Shown here one piece after another: positions 37,701-50,600 of a stretch of DNA of 64,000 nucleotides; position 1 is the first letter of the stretch, and every line of letters begins with the position of its first letter. The stretch is from Bombus terrestris (Eukaryota; Arthropoda; Insecta; Hymenoptera; Apidae), in assembly GCF_910591885.1 (NCBI RefSeq), contig NC_063273.1, positions 4,402,001 to 4,466,000 on the forward strand, given 5' to 3'. Under the pieces are notes generated by a model. It was not told the origin of the DNA. It did no database searches and worked only from the letters and a program-made list of their open reading frames with translations. The position numbers and the translations under genes are program-made.

Positions 37701-40165
37701 ATCGATCGTCTTCGAAACGGTCGTCGTTGTTGGAGATCGACTCCGCTACCTAGAGAACTTATTACAGCAGGTAATTTACAATCGGCTGGCAACGAGTATA
37801 GCCGGTAATCCTTCTTTAACAGTTAGATCGTAATTTACATAAACACACGCGTAACAGACGAGCGTTCTCGCCAGAGACAGACTCGCCGTTCACCCCGAGA
37901 GTTATCCTGTATTAGAAATTCGCGTCGGGAAACAAATTACCACGAACAGAGTGCGCGCGCCTTTCTCTTCAAGGGAGAGACGTCCATTTTGCCAACTCTT
38001 TGACAATTTACAGTGCAATATAACCGGTAACCACTGGCTGTCCGAACGAAGCTTTCTTCTCTTCGAGAATCGATCGCATTGCGAAATTCGAAGACCTCGA
38101 GGTATAACTCGCCAGCTTAACGCTACAGCTACCGAAAGTAAACTTATCGAAATTTCTGTGTCTCTTCTACGATTACCGCGGACCAATCTTTCTCGTCGAG
38201 ATGATTGAAAATGATCTGATTTTTCTAAATATCGTTGCCTTGGAAATGGAAAAAAATATGCTTGTATTTTGTTCAGATGTTCCGTATTTGATTCGTTGAT
38301 AATTACGCTGGATGTTCGTGTACCACGAGCGAAGGAAGGCGACACAAAGGGTAATCAGCAGATCAGAAAAGAGCGTGTAATTATCCAGAGCAGCGGGTCG
38401 ACGCCATAAACCATTAAGAAGTCACTCAACGCGCGTTGTCGCATAAATTTTTTCGCTGCGATCCCTCGTCGATTCATCCCCAAGCTAATTTCACGCATCC
38501 TGTGCCGCACAGCCGGGAAAATATTTCCTGGCGTAGCAGGTGCGCGATTTCTTTTATGGCAACTCTCGCGAAATACGTTCCGACGAATGTAAATGGCGAA
38601 CGAACGAGAACGCCGTAAAAGTCGAAAAAAGATGGGAATGGAACGGAGCGACGGAGAGGAAAAGTGTGCGGTTTATTGTTCAAGGGCGTCGACGAACCGT
38701 CTGAACGTTACACATGAACCGTATACTTAGCAGTCATATAAGAATGCAGAGAACACGGTGGTACCGTAACGAATGCATCACCGTTAAAGGAAAGAAGACT
38801 ACGAACACTAGTAAAAATATCGTCTAACTGTACCGATCGCAGCATCTTCGCCGCTATCTTCCATCGAACATGGAAAAAGTATATCGAAGAAGGAACTGGA
38901 AATGAACCAAGTAGATTAGCATGGCGAATTAGGTGTAAACGTAGCACAAGGAAGCGTAGAGACGTAAGTAGATTGCGGTAAATGTTTATGCATTTAACGA
39001 GTGTAAATGATACGCTCCAGTTTTCCATAGAGCGATGATCGCCAATGTAGCGATGGCTCTGTTTGAATTGGCAATTGAGTTTTCCAGAATTTCCTAAATT
39101 GTACGCATGGTTATCGTTGCTGTATGAGACACGATAATTTTATGCGAGCGATAAATCTCGTTGCTTTTTCTTTTAATCGTCTCCAAGGTAAAATATATTT
39201 TTAGGCATTAAGCAGAAAGCGTAATCGCGAAGGTTATCAAAGATACCAAACGTTTGGAGCTGATCGAATAAAACCAGATCGGTTTAATCTCGAGGAACTA
39301 CCAGAATCTTCGAGGTCCGCGAACGATCTTCAGGGGCGATATACGATTTCAATAATTCACCGAGGCCGCGAGTCGCAACGAAGCGTCCGATTCCAAGATA
39401 TCGACGATTAACCCGGCGATTTTTCAGCTTTATAATTGACCGGCACGAGCGATGCAATTATCTCGCAGTTTTTCCACCGCGTTCGTTAAACTACGACGAT
39501 TTATAACGGGTTATATTTATGAAGACAAGTTCCTCCGTGGCGCAGTTTACGCTGATGCTGTGATTTTAACTGGTTCCGTCGGCGATTCCTGCCTATTTCG
39601 CACGATATTTAACTCGTCTTCGCTCGACCAGGCTTTACCAAGACTTTGCAATTTGCCAGCGAAATAACGTTCCCGATCGATGCTCCCAGAATCGAAAGGG
39701 TGGGAAGACGAGTAAAGGGAAAGAGGGGAAGCGAGCGACACGTTTTTCCCTTTGATAAGTCGCTCGTAGGAAAGTGGAAAGTGAGCGGCTACGCCCACTC
39801 CTCCTAATTAATTCACGCGATCGTTCGAGGAAACCAAAGACGAGTCTTTTTTCCCTTCTATTCCATTCGCTTCTGAATGAAAATAATACGCGCGTACATT
39901 TATCGAGACGCGTTTGTAGAAGTTGGCAAAACAGATAATAAACGATAATAAGTAACGTTCGTTTGGATCAAGTAATTAACGAGCAAAATTGTCTGCGCTT
40001 GGTATCGAAAGAGATCTGAAAGGGAACGAGAAGAGAGGAAACGAAAGACCCAGAGAAAAAACGGCGCATCCGATTTTCACGTGTACGCGAAAGCTTCTCT
40101 TAATGAAGCACTAAAACCAACCAACCATCTTTAGAACGATTCGCTCGGCGCTTTCAAAAGAACTC

Positions 40166-40187
40166 GGAGAGAGAGAGAGAGAGAGGG
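40166..40187 (+). repeat. GA microsatellite
   Basis: About nine to ten GA units end in GGG. Confidence 0.8.
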
Positions 40188-42563
40188 AGCAGAGCTCGCG
40201 GAAGCAACGACGCTCGCAAATTAAACCAAAGACACAACAAGAGAGGCAAGAAGATGCTTTCCACGGTTTTTGCGATTTTTCAGCGGGCGCGCAGGAAAGA
40301 GCGCATGGTCCCCCGGACACGAAGGGTGCATCGACCTGGTCCCGGCCGCTTGACGATTTTAATTGCAGGCTTGCCGTCGTGGTTTTTCTAGCGCGCCGCT
40401 GAGGAAGCGAATTACAATCGCAAAAAGGCCTGCCGTGGGCCCGCCAGGACCGGCAATGAATTCATCGAGCGCGGGAAATATCAGGAAATCCCTGCGACGT
40501 GTGCCTGCCGCGCTTCCCCTCTCTCGCTAATTTCTACCTTAATTAACAGATGAAAGGAGAGTCATTTCTTCGCTTCTTATCGCGACCGAACGCCACGGTT
40601 CGATCCAATCAACGCGATTTCTCTCGGTTTCTCGGCTCGTTGGCGTTGCTGATCTTTGTGCCTGACCTCCAGGGAACCGAGCAACGGGAAGTGGAAAAGG
40701 CACGTCGTCCGAGCGGATCCGTCTATTGGCCAATGTCCACCGCGTTCACTTCCGACATTTTTATCAAGTTGCAAGCGGAAGAACAAGGAACATGTATTTA
40801 TGAACAATTCTACACTCGTCTACGGATAGAAACTTGATTAATCTAACGTTCGAAATGGCTGCTTCGGACCTGTTGATCTAGCAATTGTTATAGACACGTC
40901 CATAATAGTGCTTTTTATGTCTTGTATTCTATGAAAAGGTTTTGAAACGAGAATGAGAGAAATCGAAGGCTACCAACGTTGAAAGGCACGTGACAATCGC
41001 GAGGCGCTCTGGTTAACTGTATCTGATCGGACCGCGTACGGTTCGAGGTCACGTTCACACGAAACCCACTTGCGAGTACTTATTAATTCGCTAATTCTAA
41101 TCAATATTAATGGCAGACAGGTGTCGGAGGAGGCTCGCTGGCATCGTATCAAAACGAATATTCGTATGTTTGCGAGAGTGGAATATTAAATTTCGAGTAG
41201 AGGAGAGAACACTTTCCAAAGAGACTACTGTTGATCGACTGTTTCCGTTCATCAATCTTCTTCGTTTTCATCCATAAATTTCTTCCATTCCAAATGTTCT
41301 ACTTTTCGTAATTTAAAAGATTCTTGCTTTTGCATTTCCGCTCAGATACCAAGTTTTATCATCGCTGGAACCGCGAACCAATTACCGAAGCAACGTTATC
41401 TGGCGTGGCCAGAGGACGAAATTAAAACGGTCACCGAAGGAACGATCTTCTTGCTGGGTCGGCACGATTCATCTTCCGATTACCATAATTGCCTTTTTAC
41501 GGTTGTCGGCCGGAAAAAAAGCCAGGTAACCAGCGGTGGGCATCCACTCCCGCGATCACAAGGCCAACTTTATCGATACTGAACGTCGAAAACTCACGAG
41601 GGTTCAACGTGGTATCGACGTTTACGCCATGAAAAAAAAAGTCGGCCGGTGGCAGTTACTTTTCGGCTACCTTTACGACGTTCGTTTATTTCGCTCTTTA
41701 TATCCCCGAAATGTTAACGGTGTTCCAGACGATCTGTTGATTTTGCCAGTTTCCCCGAGTAACGTACGAAAATATACGATATTTATCGAAAAACTGGCCG
41801 TAACGCATCTTCGTACAAACAAATTCAATCTTTTCGCTTTTGTCCGCAAAAATGCGATTCTCCATAAAACTCCAGCATCTACTTAGTGGCAGGCAGTGGT
41901 AACGTTTTATCTCTACCTGAAACTGTAATCAGATCCGTGATAAACCGTATCTTCGACCAAATTTACTTTGAATTTCTTACTTTACATGTGGCTAAGGCCT
42001 CGTAAAAGCTGAAAGTCCCGTTCGAATGTCCATGGCAAGGTCCTAACGACGCGCCTCGTTACCGGAACAAACGTTTCCATCCAGAACGATCAGAATGGAA
42101 TATGAATCGGCGTTAGAGCTCGAACGAACTATGTTATCGATCTTGCAGCACCGGACGGAGACATGGGACGAACCTATTTGGCCAGCTGGCCCGTTATCTC
42201 GGACGACGTGACAGCGAGGCTCATCGGCAGGTCTGTCATCGTACGACGAGTCGCGTGTTCCGGCTTGCGATTCACTTTGCATTAATGACGCGATTTATCG
42301 ATGCTTATCGGCCGATTGATCGAGAACGAGAGAGCACGCGAACCGGAAGAACGCGTCGCGTGAAAATCATCGATCGCGCGACGGACCCTCTCTATGTCCA
42401 CGATCAATGGGCACCGATTTAACGGAACTCAAGCGCAACCACTGAATATCAAGTGTTGAGGACCTTTTACGGCGTCGAGTTGCAACGCGGACACACGGCG
42501 CTCGTATGGGAGCGTCGTTTGGTAACTTGAACGCCGTTTCACCGACTCGCTGACTATTCCGAG

Positions 42564-42597
42564 GGGTCGATTTACGGGGTTCGATTTACGGGGGTCG
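42564..42597 (+). repeat. 14-bp tandem repeat, about 2.4 copies
   Basis: TCGATTTACGGGG recurs with period 14 (starts 42567 and 42581). The start of a third unit, GGGTCG, follows. Confidence 0.75.
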
Positions 42598-43408
42598 CTG
42601 TGTGAAAGTTTCTCATTTGCTTTGGGATATGTATCGCGCGTGGGAAAAATGAGTATCGCGAGGAGGAAAAAGAAAAATAGGAGTTTTATCGTAGCGTTGT
42701 AAAAAATGTAAAATAAATATTGTCATCTTCGTAGGAAAGCGTAAAAAGAAAACTAAGGTTGTCGATATTTTTTTCGCTTTTCCGAGACAAGAAACGAATG
42801 GATTTCCCGAATCCCACCCATACCATCCCACCCACGAAAAGTATTAATCGGCACCGTATGCCACGACTTGGCTCCTATCGATTCTCCTCTTCTTAAATAA
42901 CCTTGAAATCCGATGTCCGTCTCTTCGTGGCTCGTTGCCACGGCCAGGCGAAACCTGTTACATCAGATGACCACGAGCACACCGGTACTAGAGAGGGAGA
43001 TTGCTAAAATCGGTCGACCGTTCTGCCGTAATCCTTGGCCAAGGAAGGTCGTACCGCGAACGCCGGTTACGTTCAACAGAACGGGCCCAGAAATTGCAGG
43101 TTCCGTGGAACTTGCCTCTATAAATCCAGGAATTACCAAAAGATCCGATTCAACTACCCGAATCCAACCACTAAGCTTCCTGAGTTTAACTGTAAATCTC
43201 TTCGAGGACTATTCCACGGACAAAGAATTGATCGCGTTTCGCCTAACCGAATCAAACGGACGTAAAGTCTATGAAAGTTTTCATTGGTAGAATGGGCGTA
43301 GCTTTGATCGTCTCAACGCGCGCGATGAGCGAGTAGAATTAGATAGGAAGGGACAATCGTTGAATATAAAATTCGAACATTACGAGCGAGGATCGAGTGG
43401 AATTTCAG

Positions 43409-43755
43409 CGGAAGAATGGAAGACTGTCTAGGGACGAAGCCACCCAATTAGCCAGAAAATTGTCAACTCGAATCTTGCAACATCAGCGAGTCGCGTTCGA
43501 GAGTCTGTCCAAGTCATCGACCTTGTGTCGCGACGGAGAGAAACGTGTACCGATCGATCACGTCCCCGAGATTTCGTACGGCAGGGATCCATTTAATTCG
43601 TCCGTCAAGAGTCGCTGTTGGAAAGCTCGGTTCTCGGTAACGCTGGAATATCCCAGCGAGGACCGGCTGGAAAGACAACAAAACCTTGCCGTAAGATCGA
43701 AAAACGAACATCCGAACGGACGACCGGGCATCGAACGAAGAGGACGAGCTGAAAG
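43409..43755 (+). other. Possible internal exon (acceptor, open frame, strong donor), function unknown
   Basis: The plus-strand frame is open from 43370 to a TAA that is itself part of a splice donor (GAAAG|GTAAGA, exon edge at 43755). An acceptor-like AATTTCAG|CGG lies at 43408/43409. The frame between them contains KNGRLSRDEATQLARKL and CRDGEKRVPIDHVPEISYG, without low-complexity bias. No domain is recognised. Against it, the intron would begin with a long purine run. The opposite strand reads that run as a fine polypyrimidine tract and acceptor, so strand assignment is ambiguous. Confidence 0.22.
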
Positions 43756-44600
43756 GTAAGAAGAAGAGACAGAAGAAGCAGCGGCAGAGCAACGACCAAG
43801 AAGAGCCAGGAGGATGAGAAGAAGAGGGCGGAACCTAAAAAAAAGGGTGGCCAGCGAAGGGAAAAAATGAGAAGAAACGAAAACCGCGGGTGAAGGCGGG
43901 TGTCGTCCTAGTGTACACACAGAACGTGTATTAATGTGCGTTAAGACGCTGCGAAACGACGTGGCAGGCACACGGGTATAGGATGACACTTGGCTCGGGC
44001 CCTCGATCGGTCCGCCGCTCCCCATCACCGGGCCCCTGGCGTCCCCCACTCCACCAACGTTCAGCCAGTCGAAGAGAGGGACTCGAGCGCGGTCGGCCGT
44101 ACTCGGTTCGGGCCCGTCGGTCGTCTTCGCGAGAGATCGGTTTCCCTCGGTTCGACCTTGAACGGGCCCTGTATGGTCTATGCCACTGACACGGACCAAG
44201 GACGGGGGGCCCCCACGTTGCTTGGGTACCGGCGTGCTGTTGTCCCGAAACGCGGTCGTGGAACTCCGCGCGCGGAGCGCTGGAAAGTGTTCGCCCGATG
44301 GCAAACTCTTTTTCGTGCTCCGTGCGCCTCTTCCCTTCGCGTCTGCCATTGGCGTAAGGCCCTTTGATTCGTGAGAAGCCCGTGCAATTTGACGGAACAG
44401 GGCTGGAACCGACACGACCGGACTTTGATTCGTAGGTATAGACACCTACCATCTGGTGAGAGGCCCTCGTTGGAGGATCGTGTTGCCGGCACTCGTGGAA
44501 ATGGACGTTTCGCTCGATGAGCAACATGCAAAGGTAAAGGCGTTTCTCGCGGACATTGCACGGCCTCCCATCGGCGGATAGGACGACTCGTAGCGTCTAT
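43560..44600. other. GC-rich block with overlapping long frames on both strands
   Basis: The minus strand has a 60-70 nt polypyrimidine tract ending TTACCTTTCAG|CTCG (edge near 43751/43750), an excellent acceptor. Long frames (up to 295 codons minus, 125 plus) overlap without any recognisable domain. This is a likely promoter or untranslated-exon region rather than coding sequence. Confidence 0.3.
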
Positions 44601-44699
44601 AATTTCGTAGCGAATGATTTTAAGATTTAGAAAAGTATTTTCCATGATTGAATTACGATTCACGGGGATGCGCGTCCCCATCCCGCTAAGGAATTCAAT

Positions 44700-47600
44700 C
44701 GAGTTCGAGGAAAATTTCTATCCTGTTCACGATTATTAGACGGGATACACGAGATGCAGCGTGCAGCAGGCAGAAATGCCGCAATGGCTCTTGCGTGAGC
44801 CGCACCGACCTGGCCGACCAGGGTCAGGAATCGCGTCGATGGGGTCTAGAGAAGCGAGTAACCCTCGGTATACACTTTCGATGGAATTTTGTATGCAGAT
44901 CGACTCGTACAACGTGGGAACTCTGCAAAGTACGCTCGCTACACTAGCTATGCTGATTGCTGCCGTTCGGATCCTTCTGTTTCCTGTTTGTTTGCTCGGA
45001 AACGGTGGCACGATGTATTCTTGGACACCTGACGACGTTGAGAACGGAAATACCTATAAAAGGCCTGTTCCAAAGACGGTTGCGTGATAATTTCTTCGGA
45101 CCATCCCCAACTAGACAGCGTCGTAATCGCGTAATTCCCTTTTTCACGATTACGAGACAGATATCGATCGAAACGAATCGAGATCGTTGTTTCAAGTGGT
45201 CGCCTTGAATTTCTTGGTCACGCCTATGGCATCGTCCGGGCCTAAACCTGCGAACCTACTCAGCTGCCCTCTCGCCGGATTCCGTCCCGTGTCCACGTGT
45301 GTAAAAAAAGAGCAACAGGACCAGGATCAGGCTCTGGGCGTTGGCCCTAAATCTAACGAAATGCCCGTTCCCCGCAACCACACAGGCCATAATATATCTC
45401 GCGAGAGAGGCCGTTCTTCACCATCTCGTTCCAGCTATTTCTCGAATTCTATTCCCCGCCGGTGATAACTTCCACCGACACTCTTGTCAAAATCAATATT
45501 TACAGAGTGGTAACACCAATGGCGGACATATTCTACTTATCGTTCTTTCTCATTTTATACCGGCTGTTTCGAATGGTTGACCCTTGAAATCCCTTTGGGA
45601 CATAACGTTGTAAATCACAGTTTTCGGATTTCTATAGGAGGAAAATAATCATTTTTCGTAGGATTTTAAAGTAAAAGAGATAGTAGAATGCCTTGAGCCG
45701 CCTTGTTAGCCTTCCTAAGACCACGCCAGTTATTCTAACCGGCTTCTTTCGGCGAGTGCATCGACCTGGAAGCCACCCTTTCTGTTCGTTTTGGCGGCAA
45801 GGCTGTAGGGGCGGTCTACGGTGAAATTTCACTGGCATAAACACAACTGACAGAGTCTCTTTCCTCTGGAATGGCACCGTGTACCTTTCATCCTTCGGCA
45901 ACGCGGGACAAGCCGGCTTTCTTCGACGTGACGCTTGCTGAATAGTTGCCCCGATTACCGAGCATTAACTGGTAACATCGTAACGAGAGCAAATAGTTCG
46001 TTACGATGTAACTTTAACGGTGTACGTGATCGTCGATTAATTTTCGTATCACGCGTCGATTTTTCTCTTTTTCGTTCGAAATGAATCCGACGTGACGGCT
46101 ATTTACTGGCCAACGGTGACAAGGGTTTGAGGATGGAACTCCGTCTGAATTTTATCCAAGGACAATCCGAGGCTCCGGTTAGCCACTGGTTTAACCGAGC
46201 CTTCATTTTCACTGACAGCATCGTGGCTCGATGAGGCCTCTGGTACTGACGAGCTACGACCTTGGGAAGGCTTTATTAAAACTACCTTCGAGAAGTATGA
46301 ATATCTCACGAGCGGATGGTTACGATGCCGAGGCGTATTGCTCGAGGAAAGCCACGAAGAAGGCGCGGAAATAAGACGATTGTCCACGCCAGCAACGATA
46401 CATTGTATAATTTGAATGATATACTTGAAATAATACACAGGTAAAAATAATATAAGTACCTTCTTTCCGTCCCTTCTCAGGGATGCAAGAAATCTCCATG
46501 ATAAATAATTATCTTCTCAATTATTCGTTTTGTATTCCCATCGACGTAAACGTTGCATCTTCCAACTGTACTTTCGCTAGTATCGAGAAATTGTAAAATG
46601 CTGGGAATTTAGCATGCGAGAAATTTCACGAGTAAAAAGACGCCAAGCGAAAACGTCTGGTAGGAGAACTTGGCGAGAGAGACTTACAAGAACAGACTGC
46701 TCCCGAAAAAACCGTACAACCAGCCATGAACAACGTCCGGTACGCGATATGTAACTGCCATACGAGTACAAGAACATCAGGAGCGGGCCTCGAAGACGGT
46801 ACAAATATGACACGAAGTCGGTAGTGCAACGCGACGCGATTCTAGCGTAACGCAAGAGCAACATAACGACGCGACACGAGTATAACCAGACGTGCCATTC
46901 GACGCAGCCTCGTTACAGCTGCCCATAGAGCAGAATCGCATTTTCATTCGACAAAACACGCTGATATCGTAATGACAGCTGTCTTAAATGAAACACGATG
47001 GTTCACCCACTCGCATTCCGTAACATCGCAATTCCGCTAATGGAATCAGCCTGAATTCACGCCCACGCTCCCATGAGATTCTACCAAACTTGCAATTAAC
47101 GTTATTTCCATCTAGGACCGGTATCTCGCGTGAGTCGAATAATTCTATCATATACAGTCAGCCGGGTGTTACTGCGAATATCTTGCCGAAAAATACTCAC
47201 AGTCACGCGAGATTCGTGGCGTGTCGCGATCGAAGATGGCCTGTTAACGTTAAAATTACCAGGATAACCGAAATGATCAATTTGTAATTTTTCACGGAAA
47301 TTTCAATGATCCTTAGTGTATCATTTTTTAGCACAAAGACTTGTTCTTCTCCTTGCAATTCTAGTGCTACTACGATTCTACTGCTGGGGTTAATAATTCC
47401 GTGAATTTTCTGTTTTTTTCTTTTTCCAGATTAAAACGTACGATATTCCCATCGGTCTTTTTTATTCCTCTCTATACGTGTAACCTTCTTTCCAATTTCA
47501 CGGAGGAATTCCTGTGGTTTGACGGTGAACCGCGGAGAAAAAACCTGGACAAGTAATACCGAGCTTGTACGACGATTCTTAACACTTTTCTTCGCCAAGA

Positions 47601-50600
47601 AGGCAAGAAACGTGCCTCTGGAAAAAATCGTGCCGCAAAGGCACGAGCGATGGATCGTATTTCGGATCAGGCGGCTTTTTGCCACCGAAATTTCGTAACT
47701 CCTATACGCAATCTATAGCGAAGAGGGGCCGAAAGCAAGAAGGATCCGATCGCGCGAAATGGCGCAAGATGCGCTTCGAATACATCTTATGACAGCAAAG
47801 ATGTTACTTGCGACGTTACGATGGAACGCTTCAAATTTAAATTCTTGCAAGGAATTTAAAGCTCAATGTACAAATTTACAATTTACGGCTAATTCTAAGG
47901 TTTGGCAGATAAATAAAGGAAACAAGAGAGCTGGACGTCGATTCACCGAACGCAGAACGGTTTTCTTTCCACCGAAAGCTGATGCAATTTTCCACCAAGT
48001 TTAGCACGGGCCGTAGCCACTCGAGACGAAACAAACGAAGCTCTGTTCATCGAGAATATCAACGACCTCCGTACGGTCGCGTGACACCGTCTCGAACAGG
48101 GTGAGATCACTTCTCTGAAATCCAGCGTTTCAAAACTGGACGTGAATCATGCGACAAGCATGCGTTTTCATTCCAGTTACATAGAGAAGTTGAGCGGCGT
48201 GATTATCTGACGACTGGAACCTAGCGAAAGCGAAACAACTCACCCCATCGCTGATCGGATCCTCTCCAGAAGCGAATGTATAAAAAAAGGAAAGAAAGGT
48301 AGGCGATCGACAGTGGAAATACGTATATTAAACGTATAAGAATTAGTCAGGAACGATCTGGCGAAAATAATGATGGAGCGTGCGAGTGTACGCGTGAAAC
48401 GCGGGAAATCTTTATTCTCCGGTTAATTGGAACTTTTTCGAGCCGCGCAGCATTTGAATTGCGTACGCGCAGTAATAAAACTAATTAAACGTAATTACAA
48501 AGTGCAACAAAGAGAATAAGTAATCGTTCGCGGCTACCATAGCATAGTGGGCCGACTGGGAAAACTAGGAAATACTAATTGGCACGCGGCAAACCACCAC
48601 TTCTGCTGCCCTTTACAAAGAAAATTCAGTCATTTCTTGCCGCGCGACGACACGCTAAACCGTCGTATTTTACCTGGTGACTTGCAGAAATTTGCATCGA
48701 GACTGTACCTCAAAGCGTTCCTCTTCCAGTCTCTTTCAGTTCCGCGATTTTTATTTCATCGCTGGTACCGAGAATTACTTAACGTTGCCCTATGTTGATA
48801 TGATTTTATAATCCATCCAAGATCCACGTTGCCCCGTTCCAACGCAACGTTCTATGGTTCACAGTCCATGAGAGATTCTTAATCTCTTGCGTCAAACTCA
48901 CCCCGAAAACTACCGACCAAACCTCCGAAGACTCAGGCGTCGTCCGAGGAAGGTACCCGGGACGAAGTCGGGCGCGACGTTAATGCAACGAGCCATTACA
49001 GGAGCAGCACTCATTACCACGCGACGAACGCATAAAAACGGGACAGTCGATCGATCTTGCGCGGGAAACGAGCGGTTTCGGCTCTCTGATTGCTCGCTAC
49101 GTTCGCGGAACACCTTCCTGGATCGCGTTAATGGATGCGCGACCGTTTCTCTTCATGGAAACGTATTAATTATTTTCGTTGAAACTCGCTTAAACCAGAA
49201 CATGCCACCGACTTTTCTTCTGTTAGTGAAAACCCTTCGGCTCTCTGTCCTCGCATGCGAACTCGCCAAGAAATTCTATCCCATTCGTTAGAAACAATCT
49301 TTCCACGAGTTGTTCTGATTTATCACCGACGTTTCGCCACTTCTTCGTAGTCGGTGAATTATCTTCTTCCTTTAAAATTAATAAGAAGACTCGCACGATT
49401 CCAGTTTACCGGCAAACTTCGCCCTTTACCGATTATTCCCACATTCTTCGGATTAGTCACTCGAGGCTTACTGTCTTGTCACCGAAGAATGACGTCAAAA
49501 AGTACATCTTTTCTCGTAAAGTCGAAAGATCGACGAGAGATTCGTTTAATATATAAATACAAGGATGGTATAAAATTTCCAAGAAAGTCCACGCTTGGTC
49601 ATCAATGCGATATCTCGTGGCTCGTGGTCGATCGATTATATCTCGCTCTAAGCATTCAGCTGGATAGAAATCCCAACGCGAGTCATTCTTTCGTGAAGCG
49701 GTGTCGGCGAAAACAATAAAAACCGACATTACTGTCAACGGAACGTGGTATTAAGTCGAACGTAATTCGTGCAAAAGGGTGCACAGCAGAACGAGAAGCG
49801 AAATGCATCTTTTCTGATTGCAAGCTGTACACACAGTGGCATTTTTCCTGGGAAAGAAGGCCGATTTGTACGGCAAAACCGTCCGGCGGTGCACGATCAA
49901 CTGACTGCCGAGAGCCAGATCACCTGCTTTTCTTTGTATAAGTACAAAGTTGTCCCATGAACATAAGTTTTTTCGGTCGCTAGCAAGCAATGGCTCAAGA
50001 ATAGCTTAATTTCCGAACGCATTATCGAATAGCATCGAAAATCAGCTATATGCGAAGAATCGCTACAGCTGAAAATTCGTTTTTCCATCGGTTTCCTCTG
50101 TAACTCTTACTGAGCTTCATCTTCACCTACCACCGGTATCAGTATCGAGAAGTATATCTAAGTATCACTATCGTTATCGCTACAATTAGACAAGTAATTA
50201 ACGTAGAACGATGAATTGTTGGGAACTCGCGAGCGACTCGAACCCATCGCTACGAATTTGAGTTTCGAGGGCGATAGCGTAAACAGCGCACGTGGGGAGA
50301 TGATTATACCGTAATTACTGTGTTTAGTTCAGTCAGTGGGCCGTCGATGACTCACGTTTCCACTTTTTTTTTCTCGCGACCCAGGCTAAACTTCCTAATT
50401 AAATCCTCCCGGCGTGTTTCAATGTTATTATCGAGATTTTTGCTTTTCTGGTTACAATGTTCGATGTAATTAATACTCGGCAGGTGATCGGTGAGCCACG
50501 GAGCCACAAGAAGCGATCGATCGATCTACGATCCGTGGCTAATCTCTTTCTCATAGCATCCCCACCTCTTCTCCATAAGAATAACATTCTGCACCGTTGC

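Larger units (their letters stand above)
34870..43369. other. Spacer without recognisable gene
   Basis: Features seen are a GA microsatellite at 40166, a 14-bp tandem repeat at 42564 and a TATCGATA at 41571. Open frames such as those at 35.9-36.2 and 41.5-41.9 kb look unremarkable or unrecognised. Confidence 0.55.

Noticed and set aside
39535..39600. GTGGCGCAGTTTACGC resembling a tRNA A box
   Set aside because: There is no B box or cloverleaf at the required distance.
43558..44445. 295-codon minus-strand frame with a hydrophobic stretch
   Set aside because: The apparent signal-like segment is the translation of a polypyrimidine tract. Overlapping long frames exist on both strands in this GC-rich block and nothing in it is recognisable.
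45055..45063. TATAAAAGG as a core promoter
   Set aside because: There is no initiator 25-35 nt downstream and no supported gene.
48555..48580. Possible fourth copy of element B (AAAACTAGGAAATACTAATT)
   Set aside because: Only part of the core matches. The CCCTGC start and ATTATTC end are missing, and no upstream GGCAGAG or GACAC words are present.
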